Below, one piece after another: positions 50,384 to 60,439 of a stretch of 64,000 nucleotides of DNA. The DNA comes from Opitutaceae bacterium (GTDB lineage Bacteria; Verrucomicrobiota; Verrucomicrobiia; Opitutales; Opitutaceae). The number at the start of each line of letters is the position of its first letter. Position 1 is the stretch's first letter. The notes beneath the pieces are model-generated. The model did not search any database, had not been told where the DNA came from, and saw only the letters and a list, made by a program, of their open reading frames with translations. The stretch lies in assembly GCA_024233285.1 (NCBI GenBank), contig JACKPU010000002.1, forward strand, positions 1 to 64,000. The letters run 5' to 3'. The position numbers and the translations under genes were made by a program.

Positions 50384-51217
50384 GTGCCCAACTCCCCCCG
50401 CTTATCCTCCCTGTATCGCACGGCTTTTGTGACAGGCGCCAGCACGGGCTTGGGCCGGGCGTTTGCCGGAATGTTGCTGGATGAGGGAGTGCAGGTTTGG
50501 GGCACCGCCCGTCAACTGACACGATTGGACGGACTGGCTGGCAAGCCGGGATTCTATCCGGTGGCCCTTGATTTGAAGGACGGCGCTGCCGCGGAGAGGA
50601 TTTTTGTCGAGGCTGCGAAACAGGCGGGCGGTTTTGATCTCGTCATCAACAACGCCGGTTATGGGGCGTTCGGCGATTTTGCGGCGACAGACTTTGCGGT
50701 TTGGCGCGAGCAGCTGGAAGTGATGCTGATCAACACGGCGCGGTTGGCTCACGCCGCTTTGCGTGACCTGCGCGCGCGCGGGACCGCCGGAGCGCTGGTC
50801 AACATTTCATCCCTCGCGGCGGAGTTTCCGCTGCCGTTTCAAAGCGCTTATAATATGACCAAGGCCGGTCTCACCGCGCTCAATGAGAGTCTCATGATCG
50901 AAACGACGGGCACTCCGATCGTCATTCTCGATGTGCGTCCCGGGGATTACCGCACCGATTTTGAAGGTTCGGTCATGCGACCTGAAGGCGAGACCACAGC
51001 GGCGATGACGCGGGCGTGGGGTGCTTTCACTCGCATGATGCAGACCGGTCCCGCGCCTGAGCACGCCGCGCAGGCACTGCGCCGGGCGCTGTGCAAACGT
51101 CGGAGCGGCACGGTCCGCTGCGGAAGAATTTTCCAAGCGATCATCGCGCCATTGTTGGCGCGGTTTGCTCCGCTGACTCTCAAGCGCCGCATTCAGGCGC
51201 GTTATTTCGACCTCTAG
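50384..51217 (+). CDS. Short-chain dehydrogenase/reductase, probable ketoreductase
   Basis: A 277-residue SDR. The coenzyme motif is TGASTGLG, followed by DLKD (acidic), NNAGYGAFGDF, the catalytic Ser in VNISSLAAEFPLP and Tyr156-x-x-x-Lys160 in YNMTKAG. It is a classical NAD(P)H-dependent enzyme; in this position a 3-ketoacyl-ACP reductase role is natural but unproven. It lacks the FabG-type EGF tail. The start is the GTG at 50384, one base after the ketosynthase stop; the frame is open upstream but only inside that gene. The glycosyltransferase starts one base after its stop. Confidence 0.9.
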   Translation: MPNSPRLSSLYRTAFVTGASTGLGRAFAGMLLDEGVQVWGTARQLTRLDGLAGKPGFYPVALDLKDGAAAERIFVEAAKQAGGFDLVINNAGYGAFGDFAATDFAVWREQLEVMLINTARLAHAALRDLRARGTAGALVNISSLAAEFPLPFQSAYNMTKAGLTALNESLMIETTGTPIVILDVRPGDYRTDFEGSVMRPEGETTAAMTRAWGAFTRMMQTGPAPEHAAQALRRALCKRRSGTVRCGRIFQAIIAPLLARFAPLTLKRRIQARYFDL

Positions 51218-51218
51218 C

Positions 51219-52421
51219 ATGTCCAAGGTCCGCATTCTCATCCTCACCTCCAGCACGGGTGGCGGGCACGACGCCCGCGCTGAAGCGCTCGCCGAATGGT
51301 GTTTTGAACTTTATCGGCACGACGTCGATGTGCGCATTGAGCAGATGCTGGAGAAATCCTCCGTCGTCGCGCGCTCCGGAGTTAATCTCTACAACTGGAT
51401 TCAGAAAAAATCACCGTGGATGCACAAAGTGTTCTACACGGTGGTGGAGGGGCTGAGTTTGCTGAACCAGCGCACCGTCACGCTGGGTCGTCACTACTAT
51501 CTTGAGGTGCTCAAGGACTACCGGCCGCACTTGGTGTTGAGTGTGCACGACTGCCTCAATCGCGGTTATTTTCAACTCGCCCGGCAGATTCTCGGCGCGG
51601 CTAATGTGCGCACCGCCACCTATTGCGGTGAATTCTCCGGTGGTTGGGGTTATTCGCGAAACTGGATCGAAACGAGTGTCGATCTCTATTTCTCGCGCAC
51701 CCCGACGGCGGCGGACTATGCGGTGAAGAAAGGCATTTTGCCGGCGCGATCCAAGGTCCGCAGCCTGTTGATGCGGCCGCGTGCTCATCTGGAAACCATT
51801 CCTGAAAACGAGGTGGGACATTACCGGGAACACCAATTGGGGCTGGATCCTGATTTGTTCACAGTATTCCTGGCCACCGGGGGCAACGGCGCGCACAACC
51901 ATTTCGCCTTGCTGCCGACCCTGGTCCGGCATGCTGACAAATGTCAGGCCATCATCATCTGCGGCCGCAACAAGCAGGCCTACAACGAACTCATCCACTG
52001 GCGGGCCAACCACCCCGAGTTCAATTGTCACATCGAGGGATACAGCGAGATCATGCATCTGCTCATGCAGGTGAGCGATGTGATTGTGACGCGTGGCGGC
52101 ACCACCACGTGTTCGAAGGCGCTGGCATTCAAGTGCCCGATTATCTTCAACGCCTTCGGCGGCATCATGCCGCAGGAACAGTTGACGTGGAAATTTTTCC
52201 GCAACGGCGCTGGTTCACAGAAGGTGGAGTCGGCGGCCGACTTCGCCACTTTGATTGGGGAGTGGCTCCGCAACCCGATGGCCTACGCCCGCGCCCGCCG
52301 GCAGTTTCTTGCGCTGCGCTCCGACGAAGATCCGACCGTGTTGATTGATGAGATAGTCCAACTGGCCAACGAAGTTCCCCGAGCGAAACTCACCCGACAG
52401 CCGTTTCCTCCTGCGCGCTGA
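51219..52421 (+). CDS. MGDG-synthase-type glycosyltransferase (GT28)
   Basis: A 400-residue GT-B enzyme. The N-terminus (ILILTSSTGGGHDARAEALAEW) is the MGDG_synth domain signature of monogalactosyl- and monoglucosyl-diacylglycerol synthases, which attach galactose or glucose to diacylglycerol at the membrane. The C-domain has FLATGGNGAHNHFAL and the nucleotide-sugar site around VSDVIVTRGGTTTCSKALAFKCPIIF, as in GT28/MurG. The acceptor is presumably a lipid whose acyl chain the preceding genes supply; this is context-based. It directly follows the SDR gene with one base between. Downstream, the opposite-strand coiled-coil gene converges one base away. Confidence 0.9.
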   Translation: MSKVRILILTSSTGGGHDARAEALAEWCFELYRHDVDVRIEQMLEKSSVVARSGVNLYNWIQKKSPWMHKVFYTVVEGLSLLNQRTVTLGRHYYLEVLKDYRPHLVLSVHDCLNRGYFQLARQILGAANVRTATYCGEFSGGWGYSRNWIETSVDLYFSRTPTAADYAVKKGILPARSKVRSLLMRPRAHLETIPENEVGHYREHQLGLDPDLFTVFLATGGNGAHNHFALLPTLVRHADKCQAIIICGRNKQAYNELIHWRANHPEFNCHIEGYSEIMHLLMQVSDVIVTRGGTTTCSKALAFKCPIIFNAFGGIMPQEQLTWKFFRNGAGSQKVESAADFATLIGEWLRNPMAYARARRQFLALRSDEDPTVLIDEIVQLANEVPRAKLTRQPFPPAR

Positions 52422-52422
52422 T

Positions 52423-53556
52423 TCAGAAGGTCGCCGACACCTCGAGTTGCTGGCCGGTCTCGAGCGTGATCTCACCCAGCGAGGTGCATGCAAGCTCGTC
52501 GTTCTTGAAAAGCCGGGCGCGAACCGGACCGGTGGCCTCCTTGGTTTCCCATTGCCACTTGCCGATTGAAACGAATTGCAGGGGAATTCCCTTGTCCGCG
52601 CTTAGTCCCGGGCCTTCACCGCGAATAAACAGCCGGTTGCCGATGCCGATGTAGGCGGTCACGAGCAAGCGGGTGGCATGATCTGAAGTGTTGGTGCGGG
52701 TTGGTTTTGCCGCCGCCGGATCAAATTCGGCCGGTGGGGTGGACTCGGCGAAAGGCAGTTCGTCGGCCGCGTCGGGTCTAGTCGGCTTGGAAGCCGCTGC
52801 TTTCTTAGCCGGTTTGACGGCTTCAGGCGCGGGCTTGGCTTCAACTGGGACCGGGGTGGGTTGCGCAGCGGCGGGCGGCGGCTCGATCACGGCCGGGGGT
52901 GTTTCGACCACCGGTGGCTCCACCGGCGCAGGGGTGGTTGCGACGGGAACAGGCTCCACGGGCGGCGTTGCCGGCGGTGGGGCGGCCTTGGCGAGCGCGG
53001 CGATTTGTAGGGTCAGCTTGGTCTCAAGGTCTTCCAACCGGACATGCAATTGCTGCAGTTTTTCCGCGGTGCCGTCGGGTTTGCGATTATCTGCGCCGGC
53101 TTTGATGGCCTTGATTTCCTTTTGCAGGGTTTCGGTCGTGGCGGAAAGCTTGCTGGCGACCTGCTGGCTGAGTTCTTCAAACCCATCGCCCAGCGTGTCG
53201 GGCATGGATTCGATCTGGTTGATCTGGCGGCGGGTCAGTTCGAGTGTCTCATGCATGCTGTTGGCGGCCACGCTGATCTGCTCGGCGGAATCTGCGATGG
53301 TGCGCGTGAGGGCGTCCAGGCCGCGTTGCCGCTCGTCGAGCGCTTCGTCCTGGCGCTGCGCGTAATCGGTCAGAAAGGGCACCGCGCCCAGAATGCAGCC
53401 AAGCACAACGCAAATCGTGATCGCGGCGACGAGGCCGCCGGAATACGGCGCGGGGTTGCGGAGCGCGATCAGAGCGGCGGTGGCCAACAGGCATACGTCG
53501 GCAACAACAAAGGGCCACTTGGGAAGTCGCGGGGTGTCGGAAGGCAATGTGCTCAT
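52423..53556 (-). CDS. Membrane-anchored coiled-coil protein with Pro-rich linker
   Basis: A 377-residue protein. Two membrane helices lie at about 17-33 (VVADVCLLATAALIAL) and 40-63 (GGLVAAITICVVLGCILGAV). A long coiled coil follows (about 70-175: ALTRTIADSAEQISVAANSMHETLELTRRQINQIE), then a Pro/Ala/Val/Glu linker (about 195-270), and a folded C-terminal strand domain (295-377: RLLVTAYIGIGNRLFIRGEGPGLSADKGIPLQFVSIGKWQWETKEATGP). I do not recognise a family. The C-terminal part contains phrases typical of an immunoglobulin-like fold seen in Opitutaceae proteins. It stands alone, bounded by the glycosyltransferase and a small plus-strand gene. Confidence 0.75.
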   Translation of the reverse strand: MSTLPSDTPRLPKWPFVVADVCLLATAALIALRNPAPYSGGLVAAITICVVLGCILGAVPFLTDYAQRQDEALDERQRGLDALTRTIADSAEQISVAANSMHETLELTRRQINQIESMPDTLGDGFEELSQQVASKLSATTETLQKEIKAIKAGADNRKPDGTAEKLQQLHVRLEDLETKLTLQIAALAKAAPPPATPPVEPVPVATTPAPVEPPVVETPPAVIEPPPAAAQPTPVPVEAKPAPEAVKPAKKAAASKPTRPDAADELPFAESTPPAEFDPAAAKPTRTNTSDHATRLLVTAYIGIGNRLFIRGEGPGLSADKGIPLQFVSIGKWQWETKEATGPVRARLFKNDELACTSLGEITLETGQQLEVSATF

Positions 53557-53669
53557 GGGGCGCGGCGTCGCGCTTGATTATGTGCGCGCGAGCTGCAGAT
53601 GGCTCAAGGACAAATCATGGCGGAATTCAGAGATTGTCAGACTGAGTGGTTGTGTCAGGCTGCAGGGTG

Positions 53670-53951
53670 ATGAGTTCAAGCCACTTCCTGCGAGTTGAAC
53701 GCGACGGCAAGTTTGGTTCCAAGCACTACATCGTCCATGTCACGGATCCACGGTTTTCGATGGAATTAACCCCCGACCGTGATGCGCCGGACAAAATCGG
53801 CAAAGGTGTGATCAAGCGTATTTGCCTGCCAAATTCGTGGGCGGGTGATTACAGCCAAACCGCGCGTTTGATCACTGCGGCGCAGGATTTCTTTGCGCGC
53901 ACCATGTCTGAGCCGGGCTTGAAATCGCATCCGCGCCAGCTCGGTTTGTAG
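53670..53951 (+). CDS. Small protein, unknown function
   Basis: A 93-residue soluble protein (MSSSHFLRVERDGKFGSK...), strand-rich at first (KHYIVHVTDPRFSMELTPDRDAP), then KGVIKRICLPNSWAGDYSQTARLITAAQDFFARTM. No membrane segment, signal peptide or known motif. The start at 53670 follows GCAGGGTG, a possible ribosome site. It is convergent with the EF-hand gene, ten bases apart. Regular codon use and a sensible helix near the C-terminus make it more likely real than not. Confidence 0.55.
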   Translation: MSSSHFLRVERDGKFGSKHYIVHVTDPRFSMELTPDRDAPDKIGKGVIKRICLPNSWAGDYSQTARLITAAQDFFARTMSEPGLKSHPRQLGL

Positions 53952-53960
53952 ACGAAAGGG

Positions 53961-54575
53961 CTACTCGCCGGTCAGCAGCCGGCGATAGTAGACATGCAAC
54001 TTTCCGGAAGTCAGCGGCCCTTGGGCCGTGGCCGCGGCGTAGCTCACCGGACTAAGGAAGTTGGCCTCGGCCGGGGACAAGCTTCCGTCCTGATCGGTGT
54101 CGGCGAGTGCGAAGACTTTCGCCATGCTGATACGCAATTCCGCAAAGTTGATCCGCCCGTTTTGATCCTCGTCCTCCCAACCGGCCTCCGAAATGAGTTG
54201 GAACAGATCGAATTCCACCCGGTTGATGCTGTCGTTGCCGTTGATGTCGGCGACCCGCAGCAGCATGCGCCGCAGTTGCATGAACTCATCAAGCTCGAGC
54301 TGTTCGTTCTGATTGGCGTCGAACTTGGCGAAAGCATCCGATTGGCCCGGTCCTTCGGCGATCTCGGCCGCTTCGAGACTCTCATTGCGATTGAGATCTG
54401 CGGCCCGAAAAAGCGCGAAGGCGTTTTGATCCCATTCGACCAGCCCGATTTGTTGATCACGGTTATGATCGAGCTGATCGAACGCGCTTTGCAGGCTGTC
54501 CGCTGAAGGAAGGGCCGAGGCGGGGCCGGCCAAGGTGACAATTGCGGTGCAGAGGGCCGTCCTGACGAATCGCAT
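53961..54575 (-). CDS. Secreted EF-hand protein
   Basis: A 204-residue exported protein: signal peptide at about 1-21 (TALCTAIVTLAGPASA). Six EF-hand-like loops follow, each Asp-x-Asn/Asp-x-x-x-x-Leu/Ile: DHNRDQQIGLVE, DLNRNESLEAAE, DANQNEQLELDE, DINGNDSINRVE, DEDQNGRINFAE and DTDQDGSLSPAE. Most have the 12-residue loop with Glu at the last position; the Gly of position 6 is often missing, so calcium affinity may vary. It probably binds Ca2+ outside the cytoplasm; target unknown. A lipoprotein gene starts upstream, ending four bases before. Confidence 0.88.
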   Translation of the reverse strand: MRFVRTALCTAIVTLAGPASALPSADSLQSAFDQLDHNRDQQIGLVEWDQNAFALFRAADLNRNESLEAAEIAEGPGQSDAFAKFDANQNEQLELDEFMQLRRMLLRVADINGNDSINRVEFDLFQLISEAGWEDEDQNGRINFAELRISMAKVFALADTDQDGSLSPAEANFLSPVSYAAATAQGPLTSGKLHVYYRRLLTGE

Positions 54576-54578
54576 GAC

Positions 54579-54851
54579 TTATGAGTCTTGGGATCGTTTC
54601 CAGTCGCGATATTGCCGGCTGACCGAACCGGCTTGCCCGGATTGTGGGTCTGACGGTTGCAGTGCCGTCGGACCGGCCGGGGCGGAGAGTTGTTCGCCGA
54701 TGCGACCGCCCCACATGGTCTTCAGTTCGGCGCGATCAACGGTCAATACCGGCTGCGTCGTCTTGGCGGTGGTGGTATTGCAGCCGCTCATCCAGCAACT
54801 GGCGGCAAGCAAAATCAAAAGGGTAACGGCGGGCTTGGTCTTGCGCTTCAT
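54579..54851 (-). CDS. Small lipoprotein
   Basis: A 90-residue protein with a good lipoprotein signal: hydrophobic VTLLILLAASC and lipobox WMSGC, giving Cys near residue 24. The mature part is short and polar (NTTTAKTTQPVLTVDRAELKTMWGGRIGEQ) and Gly/Ser/Pro-rich after. No family recognised. It is followed within four bases by the EF-hand gene and likely shares its transcript. The start at 54851 gives the signal directly; an ATG at 54872 adds seven residues. Confidence 0.7.
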   Translation of the reverse strand: MKRKTKPAVTLLILLAASCWMSGCNTTTAKTTQPVLTVDRAELKTMWGGRIGEQLSAPAGPTALQPSDPQSGQAGSVSRQYRDWKRSQDS

Positions 54852-54905
54852 TGTAAATGAATGATGCACCATGATAGCAAAACGCCGGGGCGTAGTGCAT
54901 CGGTA

Positions 54906-54935
54906 GTAATACGTGCTTTCAGGCTACGTAGTTAC
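54906..54935. promoter_or_regulatory. Inverted repeat upstream of the lipoprotein gene, candidate operator
   Basis: GTAATACGT (54906-54914) is mirrored by ACGTAGTTAC (54926-54935) with one bulged base. It lies 55-85 bases before the lipoprotein ATG and just after the stop of the membrane protein gene, so it could be an operator or a weak hairpin. Confidence 0.4.
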
Positions 54936-54942
54936 CTCACCC

Positions 54943-55314
54943 TCACATGCGGCGCCATACGTAGACGCAGAGGGAAAAGAGCAGACCGATGCGCACCGCG
55001 CCTTCAAAGGTCAGGATGACCAGCAGCCATTTCAAGCCGCCGGCCCGGCGCAATCCGTAGCCCAGCAATGACACGGCGATCAACGCCAGGCCGTGGACGC
55101 GGCCGAAGGATTGGAAGAGCAGGACCAGCATCCAGGCCCAGTAGACAAACAACAATCCGCTCCAAATGGCTGAGACCGCCTCGTTGGGGCCGACGTCCCT
55201 CGGGTCCCCGTTGCGTTCGATTTGTTTGATGCCCACATAGCGCTCGCAGATGACGAGCTGCCAGAGCTCGAACATCAGAAACAAAGGGGCAAGAAACAGC
55301 ACCAGCGGCACCAC
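54943..55314 (-). CDS. Membrane protein, unknown function
   Basis: A 123-residue protein with about four hydrophobic segments (VPLVLFLAPLFLMFELWQLVI, AVSAIWSGLLFVYWAWMLVLLFQ, LALIAVSLLGYGLR and LLVILTFEGAVRIGLLFSLCVYV). A charged loop with YVGIKQIERNGDPRDVGPNE joins the first two. No known family or catalytic motif. It starts 34 bases after the aldo/keto reductase stop on the same strand and may be in its transcript. Confidence 0.7.
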   Translation of the reverse strand: MVPLVLFLAPLFLMFELWQLVICERYVGIKQIERNGDPRDVGPNEAVSAIWSGLLFVYWAWMLVLLFQSFGRVHGLALIAVSLLGYGLRRAGGLKWLLVILTFEGAVRIGLLFSLCVYVWRRM

Positions 55315-55347
55315 GTCAGCATCGCGCGCGGGTCGCCACGTGCAAGT

Positions 55348-56337
55348 TTACTTGCCGCCATACCAGAAAGCGCGGCGCCAATTGTGGCGGCGCAGCTTTT
55401 CCAGCAGTTGTGGCGGCAAATCGGGCAGGTCGCTCACGGCACAATTCGCCTCGGCTTGCGTGATGTTGCGAATACCCGGGATGACCGTGGAAACCGCCGG
55501 GTGGGCCAGCACGAATTTCAGCGCGGCCTGCGCCATGGTTAGACCGGAGCCTTCCAAGTCGGCGCGAATCTCCGCCACACGTGCGATCGTGCGCGCCAAA
55601 CGATCACCGGCAAAGTAGCCCGCCCGAAAATCGTCGTCGGCAAATTTGGTCGCGGCATTGAACTTGCCCGTCAGCGAGCCTTCGTCGAAGGCCACCCGCA
55701 CAATGATGCCCACGCCGCATTCCTTGGCCACGTCCAGCAATTCGGCGGCCGGTTCCTGCTCGAAGAGGTTGTAGATGACCTGCACGCTGTCCACCCAACC
55801 GTCGCGCATGAGATCGATCACGCTGTTTTGATCGTGCTCCGGGGTGGAGACGCCGACCAGCCCGAGCAAACCTTCCTTTTGCAGCTGGCGCAGAATCTTG
55901 AACGGCGTGGGGTTGCGGTTCCATGCGCGCGTCCAGGTGTGCAGTTGCAGCAAATCCAGTCTGGCGGTTCCGAGGTTGCGCAGGCGTTCGGCGATGTTTG
56001 CCCGCAGATAGTTTTCCGGATAGCGCGCCTCGGCTTGATCGTAAGGTGAGGGCGGCCACTCGCCGGCGGTTGGCGGCGTCTTGGTGGCGACGGTGACCGT
56101 GTCCTTTTTGCCTGCCTGGGCGCGTTCCCGCAGGACTTGGGCGATCAACCGTTCGCTGCGGCCCTCGCCGTAACCCGCCGCGGTGTCGATGAAGTTGCAA
56201 CCGAGGTCGAGGGCGCGATGCAGCGCCGCCAGGGAATCATCATCCTGCTGCTGGCCCCAAGCCCCGCCGATGGCCCAGGCGCCAAAGCCGATTTCCGAAC
56301 AGTTGAGCGGGTGTTTCCCGAAATTGCGGTATTTCAT
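55348..56337 (-). CDS. Aldo/keto reductase
   Basis: A 329-residue NAD(P)H-dependent (beta/alpha)8 barrel. The AKR tetrad can be traced: Asp and Tyr in FIDTAAGYGEGRSE, Lys in VATKTPPTAGEW and His in LLQLHTWTR. The C-terminal coenzyme segment is VSTVIPGIRNITQAEAN. It reduces a sugar or aldehyde; substrate unknown. MKYRNFG at 56337 is chosen over the TTG at 56343. A second AKR gene precedes it on the same strand, nine bases upstream. Confidence 0.9.
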   Translation of the reverse strand: MKYRNFGKHPLNCSEIGFGAWAIGGAWGQQQDDDSLAALHRALDLGCNFIDTAAGYGEGRSERLIAQVLRERAQAGKKDTVTVATKTPPTAGEWPPSPYDQAEARYPENYLRANIAERLRNLGTARLDLLQLHTWTRAWNRNPTPFKILRQLQKEGLLGLVGVSTPEHDQNSVIDLMRDGWVDSVQVIYNLFEQEPAAELLDVAKECGVGIIVRVAFDEGSLTGKFNAATKFADDDFRAGYFAGDRLARTIARVAEIRADLEGSGLTMAQAALKFVLAHPAVSTVIPGIRNITQAEANCAVSDLPDLPPQLLEKLRRHNWRRAFWYGGK

Positions 56338-56346
56338 GATCAAATG

Positions 56347-57357
56347 TTACCAACGATGGGCATGCGGGCCGAAGTCGGCGTCGTAGTAGACGGAGACATG
56401 GGTGCCCGGGGGCACGATGGCGTCGATGGCTGTCAACTCATCGGCCGTGAACCGCACGTCAACCGCCTTCAGGTTGTCCTGCAATTGGTCAAGGGTGCGA
56501 GGACCGATGATCGGGCTGGTCACCCCCGGTTGCTGCATCGTCCACGCGAGCGCAAATTGCGAGAGGGTTACGTTCTTGGCTTTGGCGAGCGGCAGAAGTT
56601 TTTCGACCACGTCGAGCGCACCGTCATTCCAACGTTGGGCAAGGAACGGGCTTTTCTCTTGATCGGCAAAACGCGATCCAGCCGGCGGCTCCTGGCCCGA
56701 GCGATATTTGCCGGAGAGAATGCCGCTGGCGAGCGGACTCCAAGGCAGGGTGGCGATCCCGTAAGTGCGGCACATGGGCAGCAGTTCGCGTTCGATGCGG
56801 CGGTCGAGCAGATTGTAAGGCGGCTGTTCGGAAGAGAAGGGCGTAAGGTGCAGCTCCTTCGCGCACCAGAGCGATTCGACGAATTGCCACGCGGCGAAAG
56901 TTGAGGTGCCGGTGTAGCGCACCTTGCCGGCGCGGCCGAGATCGTCGAGGGCGCGCAGGGTCTCGTCGATTGGGATGTCGGATTGCGGCCGGTGGATCTG
57001 GTAAAGATCGATGTAGTCCGTCTGCAGGCGACGCAGGCTCGCTTCGCATTGCTGGATGATATGCCGGCGGGAATTGCCGCGCATGTTCGGGTCATCGTTG
57101 TCCATGGCCCCGTGCACCTTCGTGCAGAGGAAGACTTGGTCGCGCTTGGCGTTGCGCTTGAGCGCCTCGCCGGTGAATTCCTCGCTTTTGCCCCGCGAGT
57201 AAATGTTGGCTGTGTCGATGCAATTGATGCCCGCATCGATCGCGTGATCGATGATCCGGCAGGTTTCCTCGAGATCGGTTTTGCCACCGAACATCATGCA
57301 ACCGAGGGTAAGCGGGCTGACCTTTACGCCCGTGCGACCAAAATTCACGTAGTCCAT
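56347..57357 (-). CDS. Aldo/keto reductase
   Basis: A 336-residue AKR of the YajO/Tas-like group. The tetrad is in CIDTANIYSRGKSE (Asp, Tyr), LCTKVHGAMD (Lys) and LYQIHRPQSD (His); the C-terminal coenzyme segment is TSPIIGPRTLDQLQDNL. The start at 57357 (MDYVNFGRTG) matches the family; the earlier frame is not family-like. It is arranged head-to-tail with the second AKR, but the two share little beyond the fold, so they are not a recent duplication. A terminator at 57405-57435 separates it from the pyrophosphatase gene. Confidence 0.9.
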   Translation of the reverse strand: MDYVNFGRTGVKVSPLTLGCMMFGGKTDLEETCRIIDHAIDAGINCIDTANIYSRGKSEEFTGEALKRNAKRDQVFLCTKVHGAMDNDDPNMRGNSRRHIIQQCEASLRRLQTDYIDLYQIHRPQSDIPIDETLRALDDLGRAGKVRYTGTSTFAAWQFVESLWCAKELHLTPFSSEQPPYNLLDRRIERELLPMCRTYGIATLPWSPLASGILSGKYRSGQEPPAGSRFADQEKSPFLAQRWNDGALDVVEKLLPLAKAKNVTLSQFALAWTMQQPGVTSPIIGPRTLDQLQDNLKAVDVRFTADELTAIDAIVPPGTHVSVYYDADFGPHAHRW

Positions 57358-57404
57358 ATAGGCAGCTTGGGTTGTGCAGCTCTCTTTGGCAAACGATGCG
57401 ACCC

Positions 57405-57435
57405 AAAAAACGGCCGCGGTTTGCACCGCGGCCGT
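57405..57435 (-). terminator. Rho-independent terminator of the pyrophosphatase gene
   Basis: ACGGCCGCGGT and its complement form an 11-bp stem around a 4-base loop. On the minus strand it is followed by a run of six T. It lies 22 bases after the hppA stop and just before the AKR start. Confidence 0.9.
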
Positions 57436-57457
57436 GGGTCAAACGGATTGGCCCAAC

Positions 57458-60172
<2,715 letters not shown>

Positions 60173-60439
60173 AGTGGCCAGCGGCCACGTAACGGATACG
60201 TTCATAGGGGGTTGTTAGGGGTTGGGGAAAACTGACCTTTGCTGGGGCGGGAGGCTGCGAAAGGCTTGGCCCGAAGGCCAGTGGAATTTTGGGCGGGTCG
60301 GATTCAGAAGATGACGTTAAACAAGCTATGAATCCGAACGGGTAAGCTTATACGTTGGTAACATTTAAACCGGAATCAAAGCCAGCCAGCAACGGGAGTT
60401 GCATCCGGCGCTGATTTCTCCCCATCGTTTTTTCACCCC
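60173..60439. promoter_or_regulatory. Divergent promoter region of hppA and the sugar-acid operon
   Basis: A 267-base non-coding stretch. A 7-bp inverted repeat CGGATTC / GAATCCG (60299-60305 and 60330-60336) surrounds a 24-base loop, and AAGCTT-centred and GGTAACATTTAAACC (60357-60371) near-symmetric stretches lie beyond it. Any could be an operator for the downstream sugar operon. No confident -35/-10 pair was found. Confidence 0.4.

Noticed and set aside
46350..52421. Aryl-polyene or ladderane biosynthesis cluster
   Set aside because: Only one ketosynthase and one ACP; no ammonia lyase, acyltransferase, MMPL-type exporter or desaturase is present.
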